Assembly: GCA_951640195.1 (NCBI GenBank)
Contig: OX621173.1
Location: forward strand, 785,780-849,779
Direction of reading: 5' to 3'
Origin: Porpolomopsis calyptriformis
Taxonomy: Eukaryota > Basidiomycota > Agaricomycetes > Agaricales > Hygrophoraceae
Length of the DNA stretch: 64,000 nt
Within the stretch, counting starts at the first letter, position 1; the number at the start of each line of letters is the position of its first letter. A model generated the notes under the pieces. The model had not been told where the DNA came from and ran no database searches. It worked only from the letters and a program-made list of their open reading frames with translations. The translations under genes were made by a program, and so were the position numbers. Positions 1 to 12,762 of this stretch are shown piece after piece.

Positions 1-188
1 TTCCAGAGGTCATGGTCGCAGCGTGTCTAGAACGACCGCCCCGGTGGCGTATGTGTACGTAGGGACCATCGATTTCCGAGTTTCAGACACACTTCACCGA
101 CCTGATGCCACGCCCTCTCTCTCTCTCTCCGCACACCTCCATTTCCAGATCTACCACCAGTGCCACCCGTCTCAACCCCCCACCACCA

Positions 189-2447
189 CTACAACGCTGG
201 TGGACACGCGGCAGGCCGCGCCATGAAAACCGACCCTGATGCAGCATCCGTCGGAGTGACAGGCACAGACAGTGCCACCACCCGATCCCTCTCCCCCGAC
301 CACCCCACCGCTGCCGCTCCCAAACCCACACGGGGGTGCATCGCCGTCGGAGTCGTCGCCGCCGACACCGACACCGACATCGACACCACGCTCGGTGTCC
401 ACGAGTTCCGGTGAAAGCTCTTCTTCTTCCGCACACTAACCTCGTACGCAGCCCTAATCGCGCTCGTCGCCCCGTTCACAGCGCCGCCGCCGGTCGACGG
501 CGGTCTATGCAACGACCCCACCTCTGATCGAGGCGAAAACACAAACGACTCGACCGGCGACACGGGATCCGCCAAAGGTGAGTACATCATATTGACAGTA
601 GGCGACGTCGCCTCGTGTTGAGGCGTCCCGCCAGACAACTGGGAGTCGGAAGAGACATCCGACGACGACGAAGAGCCTTCTGAGCGACTGTACAAAGGTC
701 GATTCCATGTAACCGGCGCCTCAGAGGACAAATGACAAGAGGACGGCAACGTCAATGGAAAGGCAGTCATATAATCCTCCGGTCCAAGTAGAGCAGAAGG
801 GCCGACGACCTTTCTGTCGTCATCAACGAAACCACCACCCTTGACCATTACCGTCAATTCTGTGCAGCGACGTTCCCACAGTTGCAGGTTGGCCGCACAC
901 TGCCGCGAGAACAACCCCATTTCTAGAAACAAAGTTCAACTGCGCAAAGAAACAACAACCACCGAAAGACTTACCAGGGATCGCCCGGGAGGTCAACTCG
1001 AGTAAGGGCTTCACAAAGGTTTTGATGAAAAACACTTGACTCTTGGCTTCAGTAAGGGCATCATCTGGTGGCTGAACTGTGGGTGGTAAGTGGAAATGCT
1101 TTTCCAAAGACGCCTGAGCCGACCACTCTTCCATCAAAGCCGAAACCCAATACTGCGAAACCCAATGGGGTCGACTCTAGAAGCAAACATCAACCAACGT
1201 TCACAGAAGGGGACGACAAGGCAAGCGTACCGGATTGCTGATATCAGCACACTTGATGAGCGCTTGACAGACCAACACCTTTTTCTCAATAAGGGAGTAT
1301 CCGTCACCGCCACCGTCGATCAAGGCTTTAAACCTGTCCATAAACTGGACATGGACACTCAGGTCCGTCGCGAGCACGCTCTCTGAGAGCAACTTGCGGA
1401 ACTGCGCCCTGACTTCGGATCGTTCGAGAAGATGGGTCATCCCATTGCTACGCATGGCGTAGAGCAACAGCATACAATGCATCTGCTCCAGGGCCGACTT
1501 GTCGTCGTATACGGCGGAAAGCGCCGTCTTGGCGTTTTTCTTCAAAGAAGTGAGGGCAAGGAGGATTGAAAAGGCAAGGCGGCTTACCATAAACATGTTG
1601 GTGAATCCAGGGTGGCCGACATCATGGCCGATAGCGGCGATGTAGATGGTGAACAAGTCGACGTTGGAAAGACAGGAGATCAAGGCATGATCGGTGTCAT
1701 CCTTGTCTGGTCGCCATAGTCGGTCATCGGGATCGAGAAGTATGGAGACGGAGGGGACCATCCCGGCGGAACACAAGAAGGTGTGGGTAGCTTGCAAGAC
1801 GTCCAAGGCATGTTGAAAGTTGTGATAGGAATTCTTTGATCGGTAGATTTGACGGAGGTGACGCAAGAAGGGAGATATTCGGTCTTGAGAGAAGAGAGGG
1901 CATTAGAAGGGGAGAGGTTGATAAGATGAAATGAATACCAAGGGAAACGCCGACCTCGTCCTTCATACCCTCGATGCGATAGAGCACCTCAAAAAGGATG
2001 AGAGCACAAGACAGGACCTCCTCCTCCGGCAGCTTGTGAGGCTCGAAATTCCAACAGTCAAGAGAAGCAATGAGGCGGTGACGGGTCTCCCAGGGCAATT
2101 CGACCGGGGTGCTACTGCGGTGTCGTGAGGCAACGGTGGTAAAAAAAATCAGAAAGAGAGCGACGTACGACTCGGCATGATGCTCGTTTACGGCCAAGAG
2201 AGTATGGGTGTGCATATCACTCAAAAGTTCAGCATATTTCGGACTGGGAGAGAAGCGTGGGTATCATCGAGAAATGAAAGAGAGCGGGAGATGGTGCTCA
2301 CCCCGAGGTGCTGATCTCACCCTCCTCCCAGCCGCCCCAGCCATGACCGAGGCCGTTGTTCTCCAAGGCAAGAGAGAGACCGCCGATGTCCACACTCCTG
2401 CGTCTTCCGCCGTGACCGAGAGAGATTTCTTGAGTAAGCATGATCAT
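189..2447 (-). CDS. Class I 3',5'-cyclic nucleotide phosphodiesterase (PDEase_I), six exons
   Basis: Predicted to hydrolyse cAMP and/or cGMP in the cytosol and so damp cyclic-nucleotide signalling. Proposed exons: 2447-2302, 2243-1939, 1883-1588, 1539-1231, 1152-975 and 922-189. They sum to 1968 nt in frame (655 aa), and all five introns have GT-AG ends. The metal-binding signature is visible: YHNFQHALDV followed by IAAIGHDVGHPGFTN (HNxxH and HDxxH), then the second metal/substrate region KCADISNP, then the conserved helix around ALMEEW. Residues after about 410 form a low-complexity Ser/Thr/Pro-rich tail with no recognised domain. The start is the ATG of MIMLTQE; a second in-frame ATG lies 6 nt downstream. 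Catalytic residues look intact. Substrate preference cannot be read from the sequence. The exact 3' end is less certain, because the tail may hold a further intron. Confidence 0.9.
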
Positions 2448-3407
2448 GCCAGGGGAGAGGCGGAGGGGGGGTGATGATCCAAGAGTAAGAACGAGAAGCA
2501 AAAGGTGGATATGTGATTGATGAGGTGGTCGAGCTTAGAAGTAAGTATGGCAGTGGGAGGGGATTCTCGGTCGCGTGGTTGATAGGCAGCAGCGTTGCGC
2601 TCGTGGCTCCCACGTGGTCAGTGGCAGAGAGCCAAGTCGAATTGAATTGCAGTGCCAAGTCGAATTGCAGTGCTTATAACCGTCGGTCGGCTATGCCGTA
2701 AACCGGCGAGTCACATGATATAATAACAAACGACGGACCGAATCAAGTACGACTGACAAGGACGTGCTCTCGAGGAAACAACACTTTCTGGCCCACTTAG
2801 AGCTCCGTTAGACTTTTGGCACCTTGTCATTTCAACAATCACCTTTTTGATCATGCCCTAGTCCTTTTGAGTCATCTCACGCTACCGCCACCGTCGGAAC
2901 GGCTTTTCCCGATTTCTGGCTCCGAACGGATTACAACCCAGTAAAAATACCGTACGCGTCCATACTTATATACTGAGCGATGCATACAAACCAAGCAATA
3001 AAGCACAAAAACGCATGCAAAAAAACATAAAACGTGACCCCCCCCAAGTTACATCAGAAACGGAGCTTGAACGTTGGCAGCAGGCATAGACCATCGACGA
3101 GCATTACTCAAGAAAGAAGGCAGTCCTGAGAGTGCATGTGTCTATAACATCATCAGTACCCCAACCCGAAAACAGCGAATTCAACCTACATCAGCTGAGT
3201 CAACCACACTCGATCCGTACCCCGAGTTCGTCGTCTGACCGACATAAACCCCACCCCCAGACTCCGGCTGTCGCAAACGCATCCTGTTCATCTCAACCGA
3301 GTGGTTTCGGATCGTTGGACAATACGAACCCCTCGGCACCACCTCTTCTTGATCCGACTGTGGGCTCCGACGGGAATACGGATGCGAAGCTGCTGCCCAG
3401 CCACGAG
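2448..3407. other. Intergenic stretch without recognised gene
   Basis: Lies between the start of the phosphodiesterase and the end of the next minus-strand ORF, so it should hold the phosphodiesterase promoter and the 3' region of its neighbour. Short open frames exist on both strands, but none shows a recognisable motif or intron pattern. Confidence 0.5.
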
Positions 3408-3698
3408 TCAACCCATGAGATAATAACCATCATCGAAAAACTCACTACGCAAGGACCGTCTCGAAGGTAACTCGGGTGTCACAGACGCGGAGGTCGCCAC
3501 GCTATATTCCTGAAAACATGCCGCATAATCCAAATCCCAATTAGGCAGCTTTGTCTGCGACGTCGTCTCAAACACCGTCGGCGGGCTACAACCACCACCA
3601 CCACCACCACAATTCTCCCACCTGCACTCACTTTCGGGTCCAACGACCTCCCCATCAAACACGCCCCTCTTCCCCGCCCCATCCTCCCTCTCTCCAAA

Positions 3699-3729
<31 letters not shown>

Positions 3730-4625
3730 ACCCCCTCCGACGCCCCATCCTCCAGCTCAAGCTGGAACTCAAACACCAACGGCTCCTCCGTCAGCGGGCC
3801 CGCCTCCCCCGGGTACTCCGACGCCAGCGGCACCGCCCCGCGCCCCGCGCTGTGCATCGCAAACGGGTTGATCCTGAACACCGACATCATCGGGCGCATC
3901 TCCGCCGACGCCTGTGTCGCGCGCAATGGCACCTCTGTCGGCGGGGCGAGCATCGCGTCCGGCATCGTCGGTAGCTCCATGATGAACCGATCCTCCGTTT
4001 CCTCGGGCTCGAGTTTCACCGAGGCGGCAGGACAGGGTGTGCTCGCCTTCGGTTGGGCTCCAGCCGGCTGATCAGAATGACATGGGGTGGGCAGCTCTGG
4101 TTCTGCTTCCGGTTCGTCGATCGTGTAGAGGGCGCCATTGCCCCATGGGTATTGTTCGTTATCGTTGAATTCAGAAGCACCAGAGGAAGAGGGGGAGATT
4201 TCGCAGTTATAAGAGGGAGACAATGTTGGTGATGAAGATGAAGATGAGGATGGGGATGATGATTGAGATATGATCGTTCGCTGAGATGATTCGGGGTATT
4301 CGTGTAAGGATGAGAAGCGAGAGCTCGATTGCATCGTTGGATCGATGCTATAATCGCCCGGACGGTACGACGAAGATCCTTCATGGGGGTGGTGCCAGGC
4401 TGGCGTGAAAGCCGTGCCAGTGTTCGCTATCACTTGGTTATTCCAGTAGTACGGCGAGGGCAGAAGGGATTCTGTGCCCACGAAAATGTTCGGGTTCGGG
4501 GTGTTGGGCGGTTTAGTGGGGAAAGATGGCCATTGGGATCCTTGGATGTGCAGGTTCTGGTAGTACTCTCGCTCTGTGGGCGGTAAATGAGACCTATCGG
4601 CCATCATAGGAAAGAGGGCCATCAT
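3408..4625 (-). CDS. Hypothetical Ser/Pro/Glu-rich protein
   Basis: A single 405-codon open frame beginning MMALFPMMADRS. I do not recognise a family. The protein is low in complexity. It has an N-terminal Pro/Tyr/Asn-rich part, a serine run near residue 130, an acidic middle, and a Glu-Pro dipeptide run (about residues 303-313) encoded by a ggctcc hexanucleotide repeat. The end is EFFDDGYYLMG. The composition would suit a disordered regulator or scaffold, but no DNA-binding or catalytic motif is visible. The region upstream to about 5.1 kb may hold 5' exons that cannot be placed by eye. Codon structure on this strand is more convincing than the shorter antisense frames, so I take this as the coding strand. 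Confidence 0.5.
3699..3729. repeat. ggctcc hexanucleotide microsatellite
   Basis: About five uninterrupted ggctcc units lie inside the hypothetical ORF. Read on the minus strand they encode alternating Glu and Pro, so the repeat number can change protein length without a frameshift. Confidence 0.85.
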
Positions 4626-7600
4626 TTCAGAGCCACCACCCTGGAAAAAGAAATCGCTTTATAGAATCAATCCCGCGAACCTAGGAAGAAAATTGGATTA
4701 CCGCGAATATCGCTTGGAAGAGCAGAGAGTGGGATGAGGGAGAGTGATGCGGGTATGAAGATGAAAGACAGTTACAAACTATAACAGCTCGGGGAGGCAA
4801 GGCGTTAACGTCGGGGGAGTGTGAAGTCTAAAGTTGAGATGAAACTTTGACGGAGGGAAGATTCGAGATAAGGGGAAGACGGGGGTATTTGAAGGCAAGG
4901 GTAGAGTAAGCAGAATGTTATGAAACGGTTTTGGAAGTGGGTGGAAGACTCGGGGAGATGGAAGGTGAAGGGAACGATTGAACGTTCGGTTGAATGAGCA
5001 TCTGGAAGAAGAGGATTGAGAGCGGGTGATGTAAGAGGACACCGGGCGGTTCATATGAAACGGCGAAATGAAATAAATAAATAAAAATATTAGACGTACT
5101 GTGCTTGAATGCAGTGGACTTGAGGCCGAGGATCAAAAGAACAAGGTATGATGGGTACCGATGAACTGATAGGATTCAAGTTCAAAAATGGGTTTCATTT
5201 CGCCCGGATACATCCAGATTATTTACCTTGCAAGGTAACAAGCTTCGCGATGAGATCCGCACGCCACCTTTCCACCCCACCGTGAATTCTCCCATGGTTA
5301 TCCTAGATAGAAAGTGAAGAAAAGAGTGAAGAAGAAAAAAAAAAAAAACATCCATACAGGCAGCACGAGGAACCAGTCAAGAGCACGTTGGGTGTGTTCT
5401 AGAGAAGATAAGTACGCGTCGCGGTCATTCCTAGGGAAAGATAATTACTCTCGTAAAAGGCACAAATCTAATCAGGTACTTACTGATCTTATCGATCCGG
5501 AGAGAAATAGAGTGTCGTTCGCTGGTCGACATGCCTCCCCGACTTGTTTAAATAACTCGTCGCCATTCAACCCAACAGATTCGTTTCACGCTCCCCAGCG
5601 CGCGTCAAAGAGGTCTAGACGAGGTGCAAACTCATTGGTCACCAACAGACGGACGATCGCTCTCACGGTGGCTTGACACGTTCCCAGCGGCCAACAGCCA
5701 ACACGCCGACTGGGGACCCAGAACCCAGGGCATCCCCCGCAATAAACTACACTACACACGCCACGCCAAAGATAATCTAGGCTTACGGGTTGCGACCCCT
5801 GTATAAGTACGAGATTCAAGATAAGGACATCACCCTACGCACTACCTTTCGAATTAGACTATCCCCGACCACCGACTTCATTGCACCCGTTGGCACGCGT
5901 CAATGCGTTTCCAGCAACCATAAAATGGCGAAGATCTCTTCGATTATCCTGATCTTGCACATCTCCGCCTGAGCCCAACATAACATCTGCATACGCGAGA
6001 AAAATTAGCTTGCATGGTTTCCCCGTCTCGCTCCTTTGATCTTGGTGAGCTTCGCCTCCTTCCCCGAGTCCCAAGAAGCACAGGTGAACGTTGACCTCCA
6101 ACGCAGCTGTCACTCTGCCAGCACGCTCTGGAAAACTCCGCGCGTGTCCCATGCTCCATGTCGGCTAGGGATCTGATCCCTCACCATCGATAAATCGATG
6201 CGTAGCACGTCACCCATTTGTCTATTCTCCAAGCATCGCACTGGATCTCCCAGCCAGCCAACCAACCCCCCCACCTCCCCCGACCGAATGATTGACACGT
6301 ATGAGAACCACCGGGACTTCGAGAGTCGCAACAGCGAATAAGCCATCGCTTCTTCAGCAGCTTCTACGACATCCACCCGTATGTATCCAACACGTGCAGA
6401 GAACCTCTGCGAAGCTTCTTGGCTCGGAGCTAACAATTTATGAAACCGGTTTTTTGTACCTGACGGACCGCCACCTCATTTATTCAAGTCTTTGAACAGG
6501 CCCCCCTCTGCATGGACTAAACGGAAGGAATATCTTAAATATTATTATTCCCTAACTGCCCCCATGGTGCCATTCACCCCGATCATCCCCATCACCCCCC
6601 CTTTGCACTTTTGCAGGGCGAGGACCACATGTATGCACATCCTATTAAAATTCACCAGCGATCGGCAGCATCCACCTAGCGAGAAATATGCCGGGAGAAC
6701 ACGCTCCTGTCCGGCCCAACCAACATCCGCGGCTAAACGCACTGCAGCGCAGGGTGAGTTGGGGGGAGCGGAGGAGGAGGGGGGCGGGGTGATCTTGACC
6801 GAGAAACGTGTTCAACATTCACACGTGGATTCCCTGGACATGACAAGGGCCTCTCTAGCGGCGGAATCCTGGGCCCGGTGCGTCGACGATGATTCATCGT
6901 GGCTGAGTTCCGAAGTCAGCCGGCGGCCAGTCGGCGGCAGGGTCTGCATTTATGGTGTGTACATACATATCATACCACTGCTTTCTGTGCCTATGTCACA
7001 TAAATGATTCATCAATACAATATCAAGGGATCAGATCGATGCTTGGCGTCACGTACCCAGCAGCCTCTTGTTCCTTCAAACTTTTTTTCTTTTTCTCTTT
7101 CTCTTTTCGTGAACGGTGGTTATACAACGTTTGGTTATGTATAATTGTATGAACGCCTGAACCTTCCCAAGTACCCGAGTCCGAATAGCGGCAAATCGCG
7201 TCGGCTTTTGCGTTCTACTAGAACGCGGTGAGTTTTGGTTGGCTCATATTTAACACATGCCCTTGGAAACGTCCTATATATTCCTGCGCTGTACACTGAT
7301 GTTCCGGAAGGCAACGACGGAAGAAGTGTGCGTTCAACTTGGCGGGTCCCCTCGGCGGGGCTAAACAGTCCACCGACGGCAAGGGAAAGAAAAAAGAAAA
7401 CTATCGTGCCTGAGAATCTGTCCTGTATGTTTGAATCCGTTATGAAATCGGACGGGGGAGTGTTGACGTTATGGCCGAATAGATTGGAAAATTCAATGTC
7501 CAGTACCGCCGTGGTGGAAATTAACGATATCAACGCGTGTAACCTGATCGCAAACAACCTTCATTCAAAAGTCTCTCTCTGCGCTATAACGTACGTTTAT

Positions 7601-8462
7601 TAATAAAAATCCGGTGAATGTTGGTATCGTGTCCCATCAAAAGCTGCGCCGACACCCTGGACAGGGTCTCCTGCGTATAACCACAAGTCCCCCTCCCCTG
7701 ACTCAGGGTCGGGCAACTCCAGGGACTCGATAGTCAACAGCCAACGAGTGCTACGCGCTGGGTTGATGTCGACACGAATTAATATTTCATCATCATTTAT
7801 GAACGTGTCATACGGCGTCAAGAGGGCCGTGCGCGCGACGCGGACAATACATGGCGGCCGGCACCATTATTACAGCTCCTGATGGTCCGGCTGAGCGGAT
7901 TTTCGTGCGGACACACGGTCTATATATACACGCACCTTACACAAGCATGTATATGCATGGTGAATGATGATGCACCGGACGGATTATGTCCGAGGGGACG
8001 ACACACGGTGCATGATGGCACAAAGTTCCGAAAGGAAGGGTGTCGAGTGGATAAAAAGAAGCCAGCCGACGTGAGGGACGCTTTGACTGAAGTACTTTTT
8101 TTGCGTCGACTTTGGAGTGCGATTCCTGCAAAGCAGCTGTCGACGCGTGATATGTATAGTGTGTCTCGATGATGAATCACCTGAATGTGCCAAGGTGTGG
8201 GTCAGAAGGAGGAAGATGTGGGGAGTATGTACTGGTACCGAAATTCAAGTACCCTCTTTCACAGTTTCTTACGCGCAACTGGGTCCAACGTTGACCATCA
8301 TGTCTGGCCTCAAACCTGGATGGCCTAGCTGTGCATACTTTCAAAGTTGACCAGGTCGTGCCTAGTGCAGTGGTGAGTAGTCAGTAAAAGGAAATCTGGG
8401 CGCTTGCCATCGCACTGCCGCACTGCCGCCATCATGGCGTTACACTGCTCATCACCTCCATC
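4626..8462. other. Gene-poor interval of 3.8 kb
   Basis: Open frames here are short, overlap on opposite strands and show no recognisable domain. A 73-codon minus-strand frame at 7600-7821 has a globular-looking composition but no start context, neighbour or homology that I can name. A short A-tract lies near 5330-5350. I see no LTR pair, tRNA or terminal repeat. The last few hundred bases should include the promoter of the NLR starting at 8463. Confidence 0.5.
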
Positions 8463-11264
8463 ATGGTAGACAGCTCGTCAGCCCCAGGTGACATGAGCAT
8501 CCTCGTCGAACACGGCACATTGAACCTTGTTGGGGGTAATCTAATGCATGTTATGCAAGGTCTGCATCAGCTTCATTCAGATCTGAGAGCAGCCGCCTCG
8601 AGCCACTCAATCTTCCACCACTGACTTTCATCAATTATCCCAGACTCAGGTCAAGCGAGCCCCCAACCTCTATCACCGCAACCCGGTAACCATGCACCTC
8701 TCGATCTACTTTCCATCCACTTTACCGGTCGAACGAAGGAGTTGGAATTGTTGCAGAAAATATTCAGCAAACCCCAGGGCAAGAGACCCAGCCGTTGTGC
8801 TGTCTATGGAATGCCAGGCTTAGGGAAGACTCAATTGATGCTGCGCTACGCTAAGGTATCATTCGATCAGCGACAATATTCGCACATCTTTTGGATATCA
8901 GCTACTAGTGTCGATAAGCTGAATCAAGGCATTGCGGGAATTCTCGATCTTGTTGGATTTCGAGATCATTACCATCACGATCAGAGAGCGAAACTCACCA
9001 CCGCCCGACTTTGGCTAGAAGGGACTTCAACCAATTGGCTACTCATCTTGGACAACGTCGACAGGACTACTTTCGATTTCCTTCGGGAGCACCTCCCTCG
9101 CGAAAATAATCAAGGCCATGTCCTTTTCACTACGCGAACAGCCGATGTCGCTGAAGCCCTAGCCAACGCCGCGGGGGAAAAAAACCCAACGCTTCGCCTT
9201 CAGGCTCTAGACCTACGAGATACAGCAAACCTTTTCTTCGAAGATGCAGGGATAATTTCGGAGAACGTAGCGCCTTCTGATATAGCCCAAGCGGAAGCCT
9301 TGGTGAAATGCGTTGGTTGTCTACCTCTTGCCGTTGTTCAGGCGGCGTCGTTCAAGAAACAAACCCACACCCCTCTGGACGAGATGTTGCGATTATACAA
9401 AGGAAAGGAACGGATAGAGGCACGTCCATATCTACGAAATACTGTACATTCCACATTGAACCTGACCGTTTTTTTATTGTCGCAGGCAATTCGATGGGAA
9501 AATGACTTATCACCTTACGAGGAAAGATCGGTAGCAGCTACATTCACCCGCCTATTGGCTCAACTGAATTTAAAATCTCGCGATGCCAGCAATCTCCTCA
9601 AAGTTCTTTCATTTTACGATCCAGAAAGTATACCGCTAGAGATATTCGAGTGGTTACGCAGAAGGGACGAGTCACCGCACACTCTACTTCAACCAGCATC
9701 TACCATATCTCAAGAAATCTCTTCGTTGATCGCCCTCATCCTGTCGCCAATCCAAGTCAAAACAGCCATACAAAAGCTCCAACAATTATCTTTGGTCGAA
9801 CGGCGAACGAGTATCGGAGAACCGTTATTGATGCACGATTTAATCCAATTCATGACGCAGGAGGGTGCAAAGAAGGAAGAAACTTACCGAAACTGGCTCG
9901 AATTGTCAGTGCTGCTCGTCTGCGGTGCGTTCGGAGACATCAAGGATCCTGCGTTGCCAGACCGATGGGACGATTGCGAGAAGTTCCTTCCACATTTACG
10001 ATCCTTGAATCAAAGATGGAATGACGTACGCGATACGAGCCTTGAGCTAGCCCAGGCCAACGTGAAGGTTGCGGGATATTTGTTGAGTCGTGGAAGATAC
10101 GACGAGGCTGAGAAAATGCTGAGGCAAGCTTTAAAGAGTATGGAAAACCTTCTAGGAGACGACCACCTGGATACGCTTTCGTGTGTGAGCGTCCTTGCGA
10201 ATGCATGTCGCTTGCAATCTCGGTTCAACGAGTCCGAGACTCTACACAGGCGGGCCTGGGTTGGCAGAGAGAAACAGCTTGGTGCCGACCATCTCGACAC
10301 ACTCTGGTCGATGAGCGCCCTTGCAGCTGTGTACCGATTGCAAGGACAGCTTGGCGATGCAGAGAGATTACAAGATCAAGTTGTGGTTGGTAGAGAGAGG
10401 CGGCTCGGTGCGAGCCATCTTGATACACTTTGGTCGATGAGCAGACTTGCAAGCGTTTATCGATTACAAGGGAGATTTGATCAGGCTGAAAAGCTACACC
10501 AGCAGGCCTTGGACGGTAGAGAGCGGCAGCTTGGTCCTGATCATCCTGATACGGTTTGGTCCATGGGTGCGCTTGCGAATGTATACCGATCACAGCGACG
10601 GCTTGATGAGGCCGAGGAACTACTCAAGCGTGTCTTGGACACCAGACAGAAGCAGCTGGGTGCTGACCACCCCAACACGCTCTGGTCAATGAGCACCCTT
10701 GCGAACGTTTATCGATGGCAGGGGAGGTTTAATGAGGCTGAGGCACTACACCAGCAAGCCTTTGATGGTAGAGAAAAGCAGTTGGGTGTCGATAACCCTG
10801 ACACGCTCTGGTCTATGGGTGCTCTCGCAGATGTGTATCTATTGCAAGGGCGGCCTCACGAAGCCGAGGAACGACACAAACGGGCGTTGGAAGATATGAG
10901 GACACAGCTGGGCGTCGATCATCCCAATACACACTGTTTGATGGGCAGCCTTGCGGCCGCGTACGAGTTGCAAGGCAAGCTCAAAGAGGCTGAGGAGCTC
11001 TACGAGAGAGCGTTGATGGGTAGGCAGAAGCAGTTAGGGGCCAATCACTTCAAGACTCTCGCGTCTATGGCTAGTCTGGCGAATGTGTACAAATCCCAAG
11101 GGCGGTTTTGCGAGGCTGAGAAACTTTACAAGGATGCCCTAGCCGGTAGGGAGGAACATCTGGGCGCTGACCATCCCGATACACTCTCGTCAGTGAACTC
11201 GCTTGCCAATATGTATCGATTGCAAGGACGATTCATTGAAGCCGAGGAATTGGATAAGGCTTAG
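8463..11264 (+). CDS. NLR-type protein, NB-ARC plus kinesin-light-chain-type TPR repeats (copy A)
   Basis: Putative intracellular non-self or self-recognition receptor: NB-ARC switch plus TPR sensor. Exon 1 is 8463-8559 (start MVDSSSAPGDM), followed by an 84-nt intron. Exon 2 is 8644-9419 and exon 3 is 9486-11264, giving 883 aa if both introns are removed. P-loop GMPGLGKTQL, Walker B WLLILDNV, sensor VLFTTR and GCLPLAVVQ are all present. About ten TPR units of 42 residues follow, each ending near LGxDHPDTL. Exon 1 encodes only about 32 residues with the motif HGTLNLVGGN, shared by copies B and C. The second intron (9420-9485, 66 nt) starts GC instead of GT, is a multiple of three and has no stop, so it may be a GC-AG intron or be retained. 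Ligand and downstream partner are unknown. Confidence 0.9.
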
Positions 11265-11596
11265 ATAGGTCGTCAAGTTCAGGTCATCTGATGCGCAACT
11301 GATAGAGATCGACTTTACCAGTGTCCCAGTTGCTGTAGAAGGTGCTGCATGCTGGATACACATGCCAGAGATAGTGTGTCATCGCGAGCATGCAAACAGA
11401 CAAGACTTCGCTTACGCCAACCGAGCTGTTTTTCTGGTATAGCGGGAGCGAAGAGTTTGAGATTTGGCAGGAAATGGAAGAACGAATTCGAGGGATATAC
11501 ACCATTTACATACGGTAGCCTTTATAGTACTGGAGCGTTAAGATCACTCTAATCTGAGCAACCGGGTGCTTATCTGGGATCGCATCCAACCATCAT
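11265..11596. other. Short intergenic stretch after NLR copy A
   Basis: The 3' flank of NLR copy A. It holds only short unsupported frames. Confidence 0.4.
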
Positions 11597-11597
11597 C

Positions 11598-11690
11598 ATA
11601 GCCAGCGGCGCACTGACTCTCACTGATTTCAGTATTCGCGTATGGTACATTGAACATTGTTTCGGGTAATCAAATGAATCCTTTGCCAGT
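11598..11690 (+). pseudogene. Relic of an NLR first exon
   Basis: Closely matches exon 1 of the NLRs at 23240 and 26199: the stretch around ctgatttcagtattcgcgta and the later gggtaatcaaatgaat. It has lost the start codon (ATG to ATA), carries a small deletion in the middle and lacks the donor GT after ttgccag. No NB-ARC sequence follows, so this is a stranded 5' fragment from the same duplications that built the array. Confidence 0.75.
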
Positions 11691-12072
11691 TCAGTATCGG
11701 GGCAGTGGATTTTCCGAGATGATGAATAACTTTCAGTTCCATGCCTAATGACTGAAGATCGACTTTTTCATTTTCTAGCATTTGGGTAAGGTTTGTGATC
11801 TGGGTGGGACTTCTTGGAGGTCCTCTTCTCTCATTTGGAATTTGCAAACTCGTCTTTCGTCGCATGAGGGAAACAGTGTATTGTATTCACCGCACACAGA
11901 AGTTATTATTAACCTCATTGTGAATCTGGCAGATGTGTGGGTTCAATCATCGTGTGTGGCGGTTTCCCTGGTGTATATGATAATAGCCAGACATCGACGG
12001 AATCAAAGATTACATCCCATTTGGCGCAGAAATCATGTTTGCATTTGGACACCGACTTGCACAAAATGCATG
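11691..12072. other. Unassigned stretch before the secreted-protein array
   Basis: No recognisable gene on either strand. It begins with sequence resembling the region downstream of NLR exon 1, and then becomes unique. Confidence 0.4.
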
Positions 12073-12762
12073 TCAATGTCCCTGATGGGGAGGGATGATG
12101 ACTTGAGAAAGGTATGGCTGTCCGGGACGGGGACGGAGGGTTTTGTAAAAGGTTACCACCAATGGCCCACCCGGATAGCGGGCGGCCTTGGCACTTAGAG
12201 CGCGACTGGCGGGACCTGTGGATGGAAGGTTTCGATAGAAAGCGAGCACCTCCGCATTGATGTTCATCCTGTCCTCCATGCTAAGACCCTTATCGACACG
12301 GACTATAAGGGGCTATATAGAATTAAGTATTAGTAAGAACCTGCAAAAGACGAAGGTATAGACCCTACCCGGCCCGGACGCGGAATGAGGACCCTACCCA
12401 GGGAATTCTCAGGCGTTTGGTCACCACCACGGAAATACTCGACAGTCATGGGCTTAGAGTTGTGAATGATTCGTGCAGAAGTAGCGGGGTACGCGGGGTG
12501 ATTTTCAAGAAGCTGTGAATGATGAGCTACTACTATCGGTCCCAAATACTTCATGTTCGTGGAGTCGACGCGTGAATCCTCAGTGGATGAAACAACGAAG
12601 GATCCACGATTCTGTATAGAAACAAGTATTGGTAAGAACATTATAAAAGGCTTAGACAGTGAGTACATAGAATGGAGTGGTGGTGGGGTGGTGGGGCAGT
12701 GATGCAGCGGTGGCGACTGCAAGACTGGCTAGGATGGCGAGAAGAGGACGGAAAATGCGCAT
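12073..12762 (-). CDS. Small secreted protein, array copy 1
   Basis: Three exons: 12762-12667, 12611-12369 and 12312-12073. They sum to 579 nt (192 aa) in frame with GT-AG introns. The N-terminus MRIFRPLLAILASLAVATA is a clear signal peptide, predicting secretion. Exons 2 and 3 each encode a similar module: LLENHPAYPATSARI ending VEYF, and LPSTGPASRALSAKA ending VTFY. I recognise no known family, and cysteines are absent from the mature part. This copy is the most diverged of copies 1-4 but keeps the exon phases (both introns phase 0) and every open frame, which argues for function. Targets and role are unknown. Confidence 0.75.

Noticed and set aside
189..932. Separate secreted or regulatory gene in the 3' part of the phosphodiesterase
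   Set aside because: The exon at 922-189 continues in phase from the catalytic exons through a good GT-AG intron, so it is taken as the C-terminal tail of that protein.
3551..3871. His/Pro-rich plus-strand frame (106 codons)
   Set aside because: Arises from trinucleotide and hexanucleotide repeats inside the opposite-strand hypothetical ORF.
7600..7821. 73-codon minus-strand frame with globular-looking composition
   Set aside because: No start context, splice partners or recognised motif; kept only as a mention in the gene-poor interval.
10010..10600. Long open frames antisense to or out of frame with the NLR TPR region
   Set aside because: The repetitive TPR DNA leaves several frames open by chance; only the frame with the 42-residue TPR periodicity is meaningful.
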